This document shows, piece by piece, positions 11,760 through 24,581 of a stretch of DNA of 64,000 bases (the stretch's first letter is position 1; the number at the start of each line of letters is the position of its first letter). Under the pieces are notes generated by a model, which saw only the letters and a list, made by a program, of their open reading frames with translations, ran no database searches and was not told where the DNA came from. This DNA comes from Rehmannia glutinosa. Taxonomy: Eukaryota; Streptophyta; Magnoliopsida; Lamiales; Orobanchaceae. The stretch covers positions 62,780,334-62,844,333 of the forward strand of contig CM071932.1 of NCBI GenBank assembly GCA_016081115.2. Direction: 5' to 3'. The translations under genes and the position numbers were made by a program.

Positions 11760-14700
11760 TCTTTTTCTTCTTCTTCTGTCATCTTAGGTCTTCTTTTCTT
11801 TTTCTCATCTTCACCGCTTCTTTCTTCTTCTTTTCATACGCCTTCCGGCGGTTTCATCTCTTCTTATTCTCTCTTGTCTCTCTCTCCTCCCATAGCTGAG
11901 TTTGTCTTTTATTTTCTTCTTCAATTCTTTTCACATACTCAAGATTGTTCTTAGCCACTTGCAGATTGGCTACTTCGTCAAAACCAGCCCAAGAGATCCC
12001 TCCTTTCTTGCCCGGATCTATGTACTCAATGTTTTTGGGCGAGGTCAGGGTCAAACCTCTTCCTCCACCACGCTTCTTCTTCTACCTCTTCCTCTCGGGC
12101 GTGTATTATTATCTTGGGGTCTTCTTCTTCCCCGGTGAGTGACTAGCAGAGTGACTATCGGAGTCCGTTTGCTGTCGCCTTCTTCACATAGTGTGAGACC
12201 CTTTTCCCAAGACAAGTCCCAAGCTTGAGCCATGGACATGTTTGCGAAGTATCCTTGAGATGCGGCGTTTTAAATTCATCAACGATCTTGGCTCAGTTCT
12301 CGTGCATCTAAGATGGCATAAGTGTCTCGTCTCTTTGGAATGCCTCCATGTTGTTTCAAAATATCCATAACGGGCATTCATCCTTCCTTCCACTTCCTCC
12401 ATCCCCGCTTCAATTGTCTTTCTCTTGTCACCATAGGTACAACAGAGTGTTGGAGTGGCAGAAGTCATGGGAGTTTTTGATAATATCATCATTTGTGACA
12501 AGACCTTGTTGGGGGTTTGTGCAATCATCAAGGTCATATCTCTCGATCCTTCCCCTCAATAGACTTCCCTTTCGTTTCTCTTGAAACTTCCTCACTGCTT
12601 TGTTCCTCCTTCTCAACTTCGGATCCCTTGGCGCTTTTAGGTATTCCTCTTCCCCTTTTTGGCATCATCAAAGGAGAGAGAATCCCGAAATAAACTAGCG
12701 GCAGGAAGTCGAAGTCATCGATAGCCAAGTTACGCTTCGAGTCTGCGGAGTAGTATGCGCGAAAATCGAGCGAGTAGCGTTGAATTGACTTTAATTAACT
12801 TCATCTCGGCCATGAGAAGGCTGAATTTTCGATCCATGTTTTCTTCCATACGCAGGAGCTCATTCTTATTTTGCTCACGCAGCAGCCTTTATCTCGGCGA
12901 GTGTGAGATTCATGCATGTGCTCAATGTGTTCTCTCAATTTTGTCTTTGCATCAAGCATTCTCTACCGCCATACCAACAAACTTGTTGAACAATGTTACG
13001 AAATATCTAGCTTGTTCCACGCGCATTGTTTCTTTGTTGTTGCCACCACTCCCGGATTCGACTATTATGCCTCTCAAGTCGGTAGTAAGGTTGGCATCTC
13101 TGTTATCCGATCTCATGTCCATCGAGGCCTGGTGTCTCTCCATCCGTTCAATTTCAGCAAATAATGCTTTGAACACCTCCCGAACTTCAGTTGTTCCTGT
13201 TGCGGTGACGGTGCGACATCAAAATCAAAATCATAGTCACCGAACGATGGTATCGATGGAATGATAGGATCAGTCCGTGGAAGCGCTCGAGATCTCTTTT
13301 TCGACTCTTCAGGGAGGTCGGGTACCTCTAGAGAGAGAGGAAATAATTCTACAAAGGGATCATCACGAGCAATTGGAATTTGTTCAATGATGAGTGGTGC
13401 TCGTGAAGTTCCTTGTGGAGTCGAACTGCTGCGGCTTGGGGAGCTGCGCAGTGGACTCTGTTTGCTTTTGGGGTCTGTTGTGAAGTTGACCCGACTTCTT
13501 TGCCGAGCCTCATTTGTCTCAACAACTTCGTTGGTCTCAATTTGGTTTTTCCACTTGAGTTGACTGGTCCTCGGCCTTATCGAGCGTCATCGGACGATGA
13601 TGAGATTTCCATGGGTGGCTCATCAAAGTTGAAAGTTTGACGATTAGACTTGAGGTCGACTTACTCGTGGTTGGAACATCCTCGGTGAGTCTTTTGGATC
13701 GATCACGGGGATGACTCGGCTTCATCGTCTCCTTCCGATCCCGAGAAAGGTTACATTAGGATTATCCGGGAATCGTGAAGCGCACTTATCTCCTTTTTCG
13801 ATGGATTAATGATAGCAGGAGGGATGTTCGTACTTGACTTCTTTACCCGGGAAGTCTCAACCTCCCGTTGGCCTTCATTACCTCTTTGCAGAGTCTCAAT
13901 CTGCAGCGAGGCCTGGACATCCCTTTCGACAGTGTCGATTGTCTTAGGGTCTTCTGCGGTGGCATCCATTGAGTCTCAACTCCATGGATTGCACTTTCGT
14001 CGCCCAGTGTTAACTCCCGGGGTTGTTCCTTCCTCGTGCCTCGACGCATCATCAGCAGCGTCATTAGCCTTCGAGCGATTGGCACCTCAGTGAGACAGTC
14101 TCAACATGCGAGCCTCGTCGATGACAACTTCTTTGTGTACTTTGTGTTTGTTCCTTCTCCACTTCGCCTTCTAGATTCATTGTGGAGTCACCGCTACAAC
14201 ATCCTCCGACCTTGCTGCGGTGGATGGAGGAGTTTCCCCACCGGTGGCACACTAGCCGAGTGACTTGGATTGAGGTCACTCCTCTCCGGACTCCCACTGT
14301 TCCCATTGAGTATTCGGCCGTAGTTGGGGCGGTGGTAAGACACCTTCATTAGGGGTTAGCTCGATTGGGGTCCCCACTATCCCGATTTCATCGCCGATTT
14401 CCTTAGTTCCTTCTTCCGAGTGAGTCGGGAAGTGGTGGCAAGAACAACAACGGTGGCAATATCGCGCACCACTCCCATTGGGTCTATCTCATTTGTGTTT
14501 TGGAGGACTCTCTCCGGTCCCTCCATCATCCTTTGCTCATGAAGGATTCGGATTCTCGCATTCTTGGCTGCATTTGCAATTCTTCATAGCTTGCGGCAGG
14601 TCCAGATCCTCATCACTTTTTGATAGGACGTCAAAGTGAGGATGTATATGTTACGTAGTCTTTGGTGATAGAGGCGAGATCTTTGGCCTTCTCACGTGCC

Positions 14701-16384
14701 TCTCTGCGTCTCACCGCTTTAGCCCGTTCATTTTCTTTTCGAATTTCAGTATATTTATGCAATTATCTCGTCGAGGGCTTGCGGGCTTGCAAAGATGTGT
14801 CCACCTCAAGAAATCAAGAGTTCTTCTTCCTCAAAGAATGAACTCGGATATTGAAACGCGCACTGGATAGGCTCGCCTTCCATTTTCTCCACTCGCTCGC
14901 AGAGAGACGATTTTGGATGTCCGGATACAATGGAGAGTGCATGATTAAATCGTCTTCATCATCCTCTTGGCCCTCGTTTCCGGTATTGAAGGTAGCAGAT
15001 TTCCGCCGACACCTTGGCGAGTCTCTATTACGGTGGAGAAACAACCCATCAACGCGGTGACTCGGTTGTCTCGGCCATTCTTTGTTCCTCACTGCTTCGA
15101 CTACAAGGGTCTTCAAGTTTCCTCTGTTGATCGGCCTCAGACTTGGGCGTTTCATCAATCACTTCACGGAGACTCTACTTCTCCAAAGCAATCTCGGGTA
15201 TCTTCCATTGAGTGACAGACTCGGCCGACTTCTCAAGCTCGGAACGATTGAAAATTCTTCTCCTTCTTCTTGTTTGAACCAGAGGGATTTTCGATTCGAC
15301 AAGGTTTCTTCTAAGTCTTGGGGGCGGGGGTCGGTGCTATTGTTTTCTTCGAGGAGTGGCCGTCTTGGCTTATCGTTCTCTTCTTAATGACCGGAGAAGG
15401 TATTTGGGATTCCTTCTCTGCTGCTGGTGCGGGGCGGGAGACACGGCTGCGGGTGCGGGTGACTCAGCTGCAGTGCGGGAGCGATTTGTTTTTCTTTCTT
15501 TGCGCAGGCGGGGAGTTCTCTTAGCAGTTTGCGCAGGGCGCCCTTCTTCTTTGGTGGAGAGGAGACAGTTGTATCTTTAGGATCGGTGATTCCCCCTCAC
15601 TCGTGATCGGCTCTCTTAGCGTAGGCTCTCTTCAGTGCGCTGAGAGAGGTTTGATCTCGAACATCCTCTTGTTTACATGGAACGCCTTTCCATGTCGAAG
15701 AGGGACTCCTTTTACCTCCATCAACCGGCCAATCACTGCGGACCGTATCCCGGGGATCCTCCAAATGCTCCATTCTCCTTGAAGGATTTGTTCCCTACAT
15801 TCTAGCAGAGTCTGCTTTGAGACAAGACAAACTCAGCCTGAGTTCACTTTCTTTTCTTCAATGATCGCGGCCATTACGATCAATTTCGCTTTGACGATTG
15901 GTCAAAGCCGCCAATTGATGTCTATGCATTTGGCAACGATGTCCAACAATTTGTGGTAGTCCTCCTTTAGCAGCCTCTTGTTAGCTGTGTAGACTATCTT
16001 TTCAGCATAGTCGGTCTTGGCTATTTCCTTCCAAGCAGCAACCAAGTCAACATCAGCTTCATTGATTTCTGGTGCTCCTTCCGCCGGTAATGAGCAGTGT
16101 TCTGCCAAATCCTTGGCAGTGATGATGAACTCCTTCCTGTGAATAGAGGATTTGATCCCCTCATCGTGAATCTTAGCATTCACGTAGAACTGTGAGACCT
16201 CTTCCACATAGGTCATCGGAAAGTCCATCGTCAGAAATGGTTTTAGCCCAGTCGTTTCGAGTTTTTCAGCGATTTTCTTTATGAGGGCGTCATCGGACCC
16301 CTGTTTGACCATACCCTCGAAATCTACAGTAGACCCGGTGTGGATTTGCTTTCCTAGCTTGACAAAATCATGAGTGGATGCCAT
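11760..16384 (-). pseudogene. Third ORF of copy B (after pol), frameshifted
   Basis: The start is the ATG at 16382-16384, which opens MASTHDFVKLGKQIHTGST and reads 160 codons without a stop. This N-terminal block (with KEFIITAKDLAEHCSLPAEG and AAWKEIAKTDYAEKI) resembles, from memory, the putative plant transposon protein domain found in plant retroelement ORFs; not checked. The frame is then lost repeatedly. Downstream blocks remain recognisable against copy A: the A/P-rich tract near 15.3-15.5 kb, AQAWDLSWEKG at about 12.2 kb, and IDPGKKGGISWAGFD near 12.0 kb, ending in a K/E/R-rich tail near 11.8 kb. Intact, it would be roughly 1,500 residues, long for a Sirevirus third ORF. No signal peptide or transmembrane helix was seen, so I do not call it an envelope protein. 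It lies about 570 bp downstream of pol. Confidence 0.68.
12649..12671 (-). promoter_or_regulatory. Internal PPT-like box, copy B
   Basis: The minus strand reads TGATGATGCCAAAAAGGGGA, equivalent to the box at 1970-1991 in copy A, here inside the third ORF region about 1.2 kb upstream of the true PPT. Confidence 0.5.
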
Positions 16385-16950
16385 TTTTCAGTATTTCACC
16401 GAATGAAACTTAGAAAGTGATTTGAAGATTGATAGGGTTTTTGAGAGAGTTTTTTGCCTTTGCTTCTGAGAGAGAGAGAGAAGTGAACAGTTTTTGGTAA
16501 TGTGTGAGAGAAACGGACGAAAATGGTTTAAGTATGGTTCCTGAAAGGACGTGCGGGTGGTTTTTGAAATGTGATCGAAATCAACGGCTTAGATTTTGCA
16601 CGTCAATTAGCATTTAATGTCTCGTATTTAATGCGGCAAAGCATTTATATCCAATCATAAGCTTGGTGTGCGGCTTTTGCTGACACGCGTCATAATTATC
16701 TTTGACGTCATTCTTAAAAACATTCCGCTTAGTAAAAACGATTGCGTTTTTGTCCCTTTGCTCATAAATGACTCAAACTTATCTCTTAGCCGATTGAACT
16801 CTTCTTCTCACATTTCTCTAGTGACTCATTTGTCGCCTAACTCGGTATAGATGTCTTTCCGATATGGCCGATTCACTTAGCGATTTGAGAGTTCATCTCT
16901 TTTTCCCTTTTCGTGTTTCATTTCTTTTCTTTGAGTCTTCCGAGTGTCAC

Positions 16951-18500
16951 TCACTCAATTAACCCTAACTCATGTTTGAGTTCTTCAAATCTTGACTCAC
17001 ATAATGGTTTTGTGAATATGTCGCCCAACTGTTTATCGTTGAAATATATTCCAAGGTGATGTCCTTCTTTTCAACATGATCTCTTATGAAGTGATATATC
17101 GACATCGATATGCTTTGTTCTTGAGTGCAAACACAGGATTTTGAGTGATTGCAATTGCACTTGTGTTATCACACATGATTGGAATTTCCTTTTCTTCAAC
17201 TTCATAGTCCCCATTTCTTTGTCTCATCCATAGGACTTGGGCAACAATAGCGCCAGCCTATGTATTCTTCATGCCTTGTGTAAAGGTGGCTATTGAATTT
17301 TGCTTTTTTGCTAAACCAGAAATTGCTTTGTTTCCAAGCATTTGACATGTGCCCGAGGTGCTCTTTCTGTCAACTCTACATCCAAAGATAGTGAGTCCGA
17401 ATAGCCAATTAGCTTGAATCCACCTTCCTTTGATACCATAAGCCAACTTCTTGGCTTCCTTTCAAATATCTCAAGATTCTCTTGGTTGCGCGGTCATGTG
17501 GCTTTCTTTTGGAGCAAATTGAAATCTTGCACATACACCTACATCAAAGGTGATGTCCGCCGCCTTCTTTGTGATATAGAGCAATGATCCAATGAGTGCT
17601 CAGATCTTGTTTGATCTAGAGGCCTCCCATCTGCATCCATGTCCATTTTGACCGATGTATTCATTGGTATTTTCACATAAGACTTCTCTTCCATACCAAA
17701 TTTCTTCATTAAATCTCTCGGTGTATTTTGTCGACTTATGAAGGTTCCATCCTTCATTTGTTTCACTTGGAGTCCAAGGAAGAATGTCGACTCTCCCATC
17801 ATGCTCATTTCGAATTTGCTTTGCATGAGGTTTGAAAATTTATCACACAGCTCTTTGTTTGTGGATCCAAAAATAATGTCATCCACATATATTTGAACAA
17901 GCAATATAATCTTCGCATCTTGAATTCTGAAGAGTGTTCTATCCACTTTGCCTTTTGTGAATCCGTTCTCAGTCAGGAGTTGTGACAAAGTATCATACCA
18001 TGCTCTGGGTGCCTGTTTCAATCCATATAGAGCTTTCTTGAGTTTGTATACCTTATCTCCAAGAGTCTTCGCTCAAATCCTCGGAGGTTGTTCAACATAC
18101 ACTTCTTCTTCCAATAAACCACTAAGGAATGCACTCTTTACATCCATCTCGATATACAATAAAATTCTTGTGACTCGCATAGGCAAGAAACATCCTTATA
18201 GCTCCAATCTTGCTACAGGGGCAAATGTTTCATCAAAATCTATCCCTTCTTCTTGGCAATATCCTTTGACTACTAATCTTGCTTTGTTTCTTACCACAGA
18301 ACCTTCCTCGTTCATCTTGTTTCTGAACACCCATTTAGTGCCAATAACATTTTGATGGGTGGGTCTTTGAACTAATTCCCATACTTTATTTCTTTCAAAC
18401 TGATTCAGCTCTTCTTGCATAGCTTGAATCCAATGTGTGTCATCCAATGCTTGTGACACAACTTTAGGCTCTATTTGTAAGATAAAGCATGTGAACATAG
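16951..18500 (-). pseudogene. Reverse transcriptase and RNase H part of pol, copy B
   Basis: The RT starts near 18500 with the copia block in which the polymerase substrate loop follows GTKWVFRNKMNEEG and ARLVVKGYCQEEGIDF. It continues at 18021 with RAWYDTLSQLLTENGF and the catalytic YVDDIIFGS motif (the two Asp codons at about 17878-17883). RNase H follows from about 17446, with the CDNTSAIAI and SRTKHIDV blocks further on, and the frame ends IFTKPLCESRFEELK..GLIE before TGA at 16951-16953. Frame breaks occur between 18196 and 18021 and through RNase H. The product would copy element RNA into DNA and degrade the template. Confidence 0.9.
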
Positions 18501-20090
18501 CTACTTGTTGAGTTCGGATCTTGTTTTGACACCTTCTCTTATATCTCCAATGACTAGTTCTTGTGGATGGTCTCTCACCATCTTACATCGAGGTTGGAGT
18601 AAGTTAGCCGGATTGATCGTCTTGCTATGTTGCTTTGATCGACTCTCTCGTCATCATTTAGCCGCAGATTTTCCAATTTTTTGAGACTCATCTATCTCAT
18701 CTTCATCCGGGTTTATAATTCCACCTTGACTTCAACATAGGACTCTTCGCATGGTTGGTTGATTGACTTATCGGTGACTCTTCAATGTCTTCTCCATTTA
18801 CATTTGGCTCATCAAACACCACATGAATGGATTCCTCGTAACCATAGTCCTCTTGTTGAGTACTCAGTAGGCTTTGCTTTCAATTTGAGTATCCCAAGAA
18901 GATACCTTCATCGACTTTAGCATCAAAAGCCTTCAAATTATCTTTGCCATTGTTATGGATGAAGCATTTGCATCCAAAAATTCTAAAATATGCAATATTT
19001 GGTTTTTTCTCCGCCCAAATCTCATAGGAGTCTTTGTCATTGTCTCATTTTATCATGCATCTATTTTGAGTGTAGCATGTTGTGTTTATTGCTTGACCCA
19101 AAATCTTTTAGGTAGCCCTGCTTCACCTAACATGGTCCTTGCCGCTTCTTTTTGAGAGTTCTATTCCTTTTCTCGCAACTCCATTCATTGTGGAGTCCTT
19201 GCTGCAGACAATTCATGACCAATACCATTTTCTATACAATATTGAGTTATTATACCATTGACAAACTCGGTTCCTCTGTCGAGATCTTATTTTGATAATG
19301 GTTTGGCTCTTCTCATTTTGAATCCTCTTCATCGGTTTGTGGTAGTTTCTCAGAGAGTTTCTTTCTTCTTACACATGAATATTGTCCATGTATATCTTGA
19401 GTAGTCATCTACTACCACCAAGGTGTATTTCTTCCCACTTATGCTAGATGGTTCAACTGGACCAAATAGATCCATATGTAGCAGATGCAATATTCTTGTT
19501 GAAGATGGACATGTCTTTTCTTTGAATGATGACTTGATTTGTTTCTCTTGACATGCATCACATATACTCTCCTTCTTGTATCTCGAGTCCGGAAGTCCTT
19601 CCACAAGATTGTTTTCCGCAAGCTTGTTAATCGTTTTGAAATTGATTGACTCGAACTTCTTGTGCCACATAAACCAACTTGATTCATCTGGCTCTTTGCT
19701 AATAGACAGGTGTTGGGTGTTGCAGTTGACCAATCCACAACATACATGTTCTTTTGTCTGCATCCTTGCAACACAACTTCATTTGATTCAGTATCCTTGA
19801 TTTGGCATATACCCATGTTAAATCCAACATTATAACCCTTGTCACAGAGTTGGTGATGCTTAGCAAGTTGAAGTTGAGTCCTTCAACATATGCAACATCT
19901 GTGATTTCTAATCCATTTTTCTTGATGGATCCAACGCCTCTTATTTCTCCTGGAGCTTCATTTCCTCCAAATATGACTTTTGCTCCTTTGACTTCCTTGA
20001 ATTTTTGACAGATTTTTCTTGTTTCTGTCATATGTCTAGAATGACCACTATCCATGTACCAGGTTCCTTGGCACTCACTGCATTGTTCCT
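18501..20090 (-). pseudogene. Protease and integrase part of pol, copy B
   Basis: The aspartic protease is marked by GTWYMDSGHSRHMT (catalytic DSG at about 20050). The gag-pre-integrase/zinc region follows, with WHKKFESINFKTINKL and CDACQ at 19350-19763. The integrase core starts at HMDLFGPV and VVVDDYSRYTW, which contains the catalytic-core Asp. The integrase C-terminus is degraded between 18950 and 18500. The protease would process the polyprotein and the integrase would insert the cDNA. Confidence 0.88.
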
Positions 20091-22438
20091 TGAACCCGCA
20101 AACAAGGAAATTAAGTTTTAGGTACCCATACTTGCGGGTCCGAGGGGTTAGTATTGTAAGATGATCCAACCAACCTAGAGCCAAATGGTTTGACTCTAAG
20201 GGGCTGCCATCTATCAGTGCCATAATCATAATTAATTTTGGCAAATTGCTTGGGGATTCTAGGTTCATACAATTTGTCTCTTTTGCTGTATGCTGTATAT
20301 GTGTTTTAGCAATTGCCTTCTTTGGGTAGTTGTGATATCTCGGGTGTAGTGCCTAGGTGCATATGTGTGTCGATGATGGCTCTTATACCTTTGGAATGGC
20401 CTTTGCTAAGTTCTAGGCCTTTGCCATTTTGGCTTATATTCCACAGGTCTTTGCCGATAGTTCACATTATTCCAATCAGCTTGGCTTGGGTATATTCTAC
20501 CATTCCCTTCATATGTGTTTCTTTTATCGAACTTCCGGGGTTTTGGTAGCTCTGTTTCTTCTTTATAGAGTATTTCTGTTTGGAGTTTCTTTGAGGAACT
20601 CGGCCGATTTCTTCTCTTCTTTGTCATCTCAAAGACACTCAACAGTCGTTTTTCCTTTTCCTTTATAACCAAGGCCAGTTTGTTGATAATTGTGCTTTGG
20701 GATAAATGTGTGTGCACCCTTTGGAGTTTTGGATTTTTGAGATACTTCATTGCTAGAAGATCCTTTTTCCAAAATCACTTTTGGAGCTTGACATAGCACA
20801 GAGGAATTAAATCCTAAGCCTGTCTTGTCTCCATATTCTCTTTGACTCATAATAAGATCATCCAATGATTTAGATACCTTAGTGAATGAGGCAATCACAT
20901 TTTTGAGGTCATTTTCCCTCTTTTCTATAGCAGCTATTTCTGCTATTAGCTTAGCATTTTCAGTCTTTAAACTTTCATTCTCATCAGCTATTTGACTTAG
21001 AGTACTCAGCTCCTTAGTCAGCTGTGAGTTTTGGCTTTTGAGTAGACTGTTTTCCTCATTTAGTAGTGTGTGTGAGGATTTAATGTGTTCAAAATCTTTC
21101 ATCATTTTGCCTAATGAATCATAAAGATCAGTGGGTGATGAAGTGTGGGTGTCACGGTCACTATCACTAGAACTGAGTGTGATGAGTTAGAGTGTACCTC
21201 ATCTTCTTGGTCGAGGTTGGTCTTGTTCCTTGGCCATCAAAAGATCAAGGCTTCTTCTTGAGTCACTTGAGAGTCGGCTTCACTACTACTCAATCAATTT
21301 GTGTCTCTTGACTTTGTCTCGTGATCTCTGCGCCAACATTGCCTTTTTTTTTCTTTTCTTGTCTTCTTTCTCTCAAGACCTTTCTTTCTTCTTCATTTGT
21401 ATTTGTTGACTATATGATATGGGCAATCAATGGCATAGTGACCTGGTTGCCCAAGCCAGTTCAAAGATAGATTTTCAACCTTTTGATCACTCTTTCCATT
21501 CTTGGATTGTCGACCCCTTTGATATTGACTTTTTGATGCTCTGTTCTCTTGGTTGGCCTATCTTCCTTGACTTGGGAGGAGCCGAGTGTCTTCGGAGGAT
21601 TCGCCCTTGCCTTTCTTGTAGTTCTTATTGAAGAACTTGTTAAACCTTTTAACCATCAGGGCTATTTCCTCTTGGTCATTGACTTTTTGACCTCGGACTC
21701 TCTTGCCATCCTTAACAATTAGAGCAAATTTGTTTTGGGTCTGTTGTCTCTTCCTGGTCTTTTCTTCTCGGCTCAAATTCGTAGGCTTTGAGATCCGAGA
21801 ATAGCTCATGGTTGGATGTCTTGGATAGGTCCATGGAGTGTCTCATGGCCATGACTTTCATATCCCACTCGGTTGGGAGACTTCTTAGAATCTTCATACA
21901 CATTTCTTCTGTGTATATTCTTTTCCAAGTGCGAGATAGCTCGTTGGTAATTTACGTGAACCGAGCATCCCGGTTGATCCAGGGTCTCTCTGCGATCATT
22001 TTGAAATTTTCAAATTTCTGACAATACCACCGATAATTTATTTTCCTTGATTTGCTCTGAGCCTTCACAAATCAATGTTAGCTTGTCCCAGATTTCTTTA
22101 GCCGTTTTGCATGATTTGACTTTATTGAACATGGCTTTGTCCAAGGTTTTGTAAAGAATGTCCTTGGCCACATTGTCCAGGTTATATCTTTTTTTGTCAT
22201 CATTTGTCCATTCATCTCTTGGTTTTTCAACCATGACTCGTCTGGGAGCAACATCCTGTTCACCTTCAGCTGCAGCTCTCCTTACAGTTGTGTTCACTTT
22301 TAAAATTTGCAGTGGCCCATCCTCTATTATTATCCACATCTCATCATGTAATGCTGATAGATGAGCCTGCATGCGAATTTTCTAATCATCAAATTCTTCA
22401 ATTGTGAATATAGGGATGCGTGTCAAATTTGCTTCCAT
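20091..22438 (-). pseudogene. gag region, copy B, broken
   Basis: The start ATG at 22436-22438 opens MEANLTRIPMF, 115-130 bases inside the LTR. The UBN2-type gag block (LDKAMFNKVKSCKTAKEIWDKL) is at 22010-22372, and the second gag block (MKVMAMRHSMDLSKTSNHEL) at about 21712-21903. The zinc knuckle near 21410-21480 keeps GQPGHYAIDC but has lost the first CxxC, which copy C retains as CWNC. A long coiled coil (SLLKSQNSQLTKELSTLSQI) is intact at 20629-21105. The protein would form the virus-like particle and bind RNA. Confidence 0.88.
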
Positions 22439-22552
22439 GATAATAACTTTTAATGATAAAAAGAGTTTTGAAAAACTTAAGTACTAAAACAGACTTTGAA
22501 AAATTTGGAGATCTAGTTCAGTAACCAGTGCGGAAGGCTCAATGAACCAACC

Positions 22553-22564
22553 GCTCTGATACCA
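22553..22564 (-). promoter_or_regulatory. Primer binding site, initiator-Met tRNA, copy B
   Basis: The minus strand reads TGGTATCAGAGC two bases inside the LTR end, complementary to the 3' end of plant initiator methionine tRNA and typical of copia elements. Confidence 0.92.
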
Positions 22565-22566
22565 CT

Positions 22567-24123
22567 TGTAGGTCCCAAGGGGTGTGAGTGTAAGGTTTAG
22601 AAGGGGGGGTTGAATAAACCTTACCAACTTTTCGATTTAGTCCTTTTAAATATTCGAGTTAATACTTCACAAATTTGAGTCCTTGATGGATGACTAAGTT
22701 AGTTAATCAACAGAGTTAGTTACTCACGCACTGACCGAGTGTTGATAGAATAACTCATTTGTTTTGACTAAAGACTTAACTCGACTATGATTTGTTTTCA
22801 TTGGAAGACTTTACACCCTTAAATTTGGTTTAGTACTTAGATATTATCAAGTGGATAGCAAATTTATTAGCAGAGTTAAATAAATAAGATGCAGGAATTA
22901 AAGTCTTTGAAATGTAAATGACACGATAAGTTTTTATAGAGGTTCGAAGATGGGGTAATTCTTCTACTCCTCTCTTCTCCAACTCCTGGAGGAATCCACT
23001 AGGTATTAATCAAGTATATAGAGTGGTAACGATCCCGGATACAAGTCTTGATCACACACGGTGACTTGATCCTTTGGGACTCGATCTGGAGATGCCTTGG
23101 TCACTCAAATTGGCTGGCTTCTCGACGACTCTTTCTTCTTCACAGGCAGTGCTTGCTACTGCTACTACCCCCCACTTGCTCAAGCTATTTGGATTTGATC
23201 ACGAAGCCCTCCAAAAACTTGAGACGGTTCCACTTGAACCTTCCTACAATCCTCCGTGGAATGTAGACCCCTTGATTCTTCAACAATTTCCTCTTCAACT
23301 GATTGAAGTTATCTTTCCTTCACGGTGAGTGTTGGATTGATTTTCTTCGTAATGTAGGCTTGAGGATTAATCTTGAATGATTTGAGAATATCTTAGGATT
23401 CTGATTCAAATGTTTTCTTGAATGTTCGTGGTTCGAGTTTTTTTTTCTTTTCTCTCGAGTCATTCCTCGGCCTTTTATAGTGATCTTTCAAAAATCGCTT
23501 AGTTGAAGAGATAGGCTTATTTTTGAAAGTCATTTGTGTGGTCGTTGGCTTTGTCTTGTTGCGATCCTTGGAATTGTCACTTCCTCGTATGAATTGTTCT
23601 TGACTTTTGAGTTCGACATGGTGCGTGCTTCCCATTGGTTTATTCCTTTTGCACGCGCTCGGGACCGAGCACTTCGAGAAAGGTAGTATGGAGGTATTAC
23701 TTGTTTAAGTAATTCCCTTGATTTCGTGCAACGGATCTCTTCGATTATCTCGACTTTTTCGCATTTCCTTGCTTTCCCCAGGTGACTTAGAGCCAGCTTC
23801 CAATCATTGGATGACTCTTCTGTCACTTCAACTTGAGACTTGGCTATCTTGAGTTGACTTGACTGATACTCTACTTAGTTGCATCTCAGCTGTTCCTTCA
23901 GTCGAGTTCATGTCTTCTCTTCTTTGCCATACTCAGTTGTCTTGCAGCGGAGTCTTCCTTCTAGTCTCCAGTTGTTTTCTTGCATGTTTAGGCATAGCTG
24001 ACTTAACTCGGCTTGACCAACCCTATTTATTACAATGTAGTTTACAACGAAAATGGGGTGTCAACTTCCTATTCTAAGTTTTACATGACATTCATCAAAA
24101 TCTAAACAATAAATTTCCCAACA
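22567..24123 (-). repeat. 5' LTR of copy B
   Basis: It is 1,557 bp with TG...CA ends on the minus strand (TGTTGGGAAATT to GGGACCTACA). The TATA box is at 23471-23479. It is followed on the plus strand by the ATATG target duplication. Confidence 0.94.
23471..23479 (-). promoter_or_regulatory. TATA box in the 5' LTR of copy B
   Basis: TATAAAAGG on the minus strand, about 650 bp from the LTR start. This LTR would drive transcription of the element. Confidence 0.7.
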
Positions 24124-24128
24124 ATATG
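24124..24128. repeat. Target site duplication of copy B, right
   Basis: ATATG, identical to 9918-9922. Confidence 0.9.
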
Positions 24129-24581
24129 ACTTTTGGATGGCAGTGGGTACGGTACTCACCCATTTATAGATATCTATATATAAACTCTATAACATTGATA
24201 CTACCCATATCATCCCAAACTTGCCTAACAAATTATACCTAGTATCCGTACCCATCCCAAATATATTTCTGATACATGCATACTACCCTTATCCCCCCCA
24301 AAAAAAAAACATTTTTATATAAAAATTATAACTATATAAATATTGAAATGACTATCGAAATGAGCACCCCACAAAAAATCAGTTATTATATAAAATACAT
24401 TATTTTTAATAATAGTAACAGATTATCATGTGAAATTTGCTAGTCATTACTGACTTCATAATTTGTCAACTAAACTAAAGCAACAAATAAATATAAATGA
24501 AAAGTAAATTTGGGATTCCAAGAAGAAATATCTGTGAAAGTTACTTATTAATTAATTAGTTGGAAGACATAATATATATAT
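24129..24581. other. AT-rich intergenic stretch, nothing recognised
   Basis: No coding, RNA or repeat structure could be supported here. It continues the sequence that was adjacent to 9917 before copy B inserted. Confidence 0.5.

Larger units (their letters stand above)
9923..24123 (-). mobile_element. Sirevirus-type Ty1/copia retrotransposon, copy B, structurally complete
   Basis: Length is 14,201 bp. In transcription order (right to left): LTR 22567-24123, iMet primer site, gag, protease, integrase, reverse transcriptase, RNase H (pol stop at 16951), a third ORF of about 4.6 kb, PPT, and LTR 9923-11465. A 5-bp ATATG duplication flanks it, so the boundaries are firm. Domain order (integrase before RT) is Ty1/copia; the 1.55 kb LTRs, the third ORF and the gag coiled coil fit the Sirevirus lineage. 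The reading frames are broken many times as written. Confidence 0.95.

Noticed and set aside
9923..16900. Envelope gene in the third ORF of the Sireviruses
   Set aside because: No signal peptide, hydrophobic helix or cleavage site could be seen; only its position is env-like.
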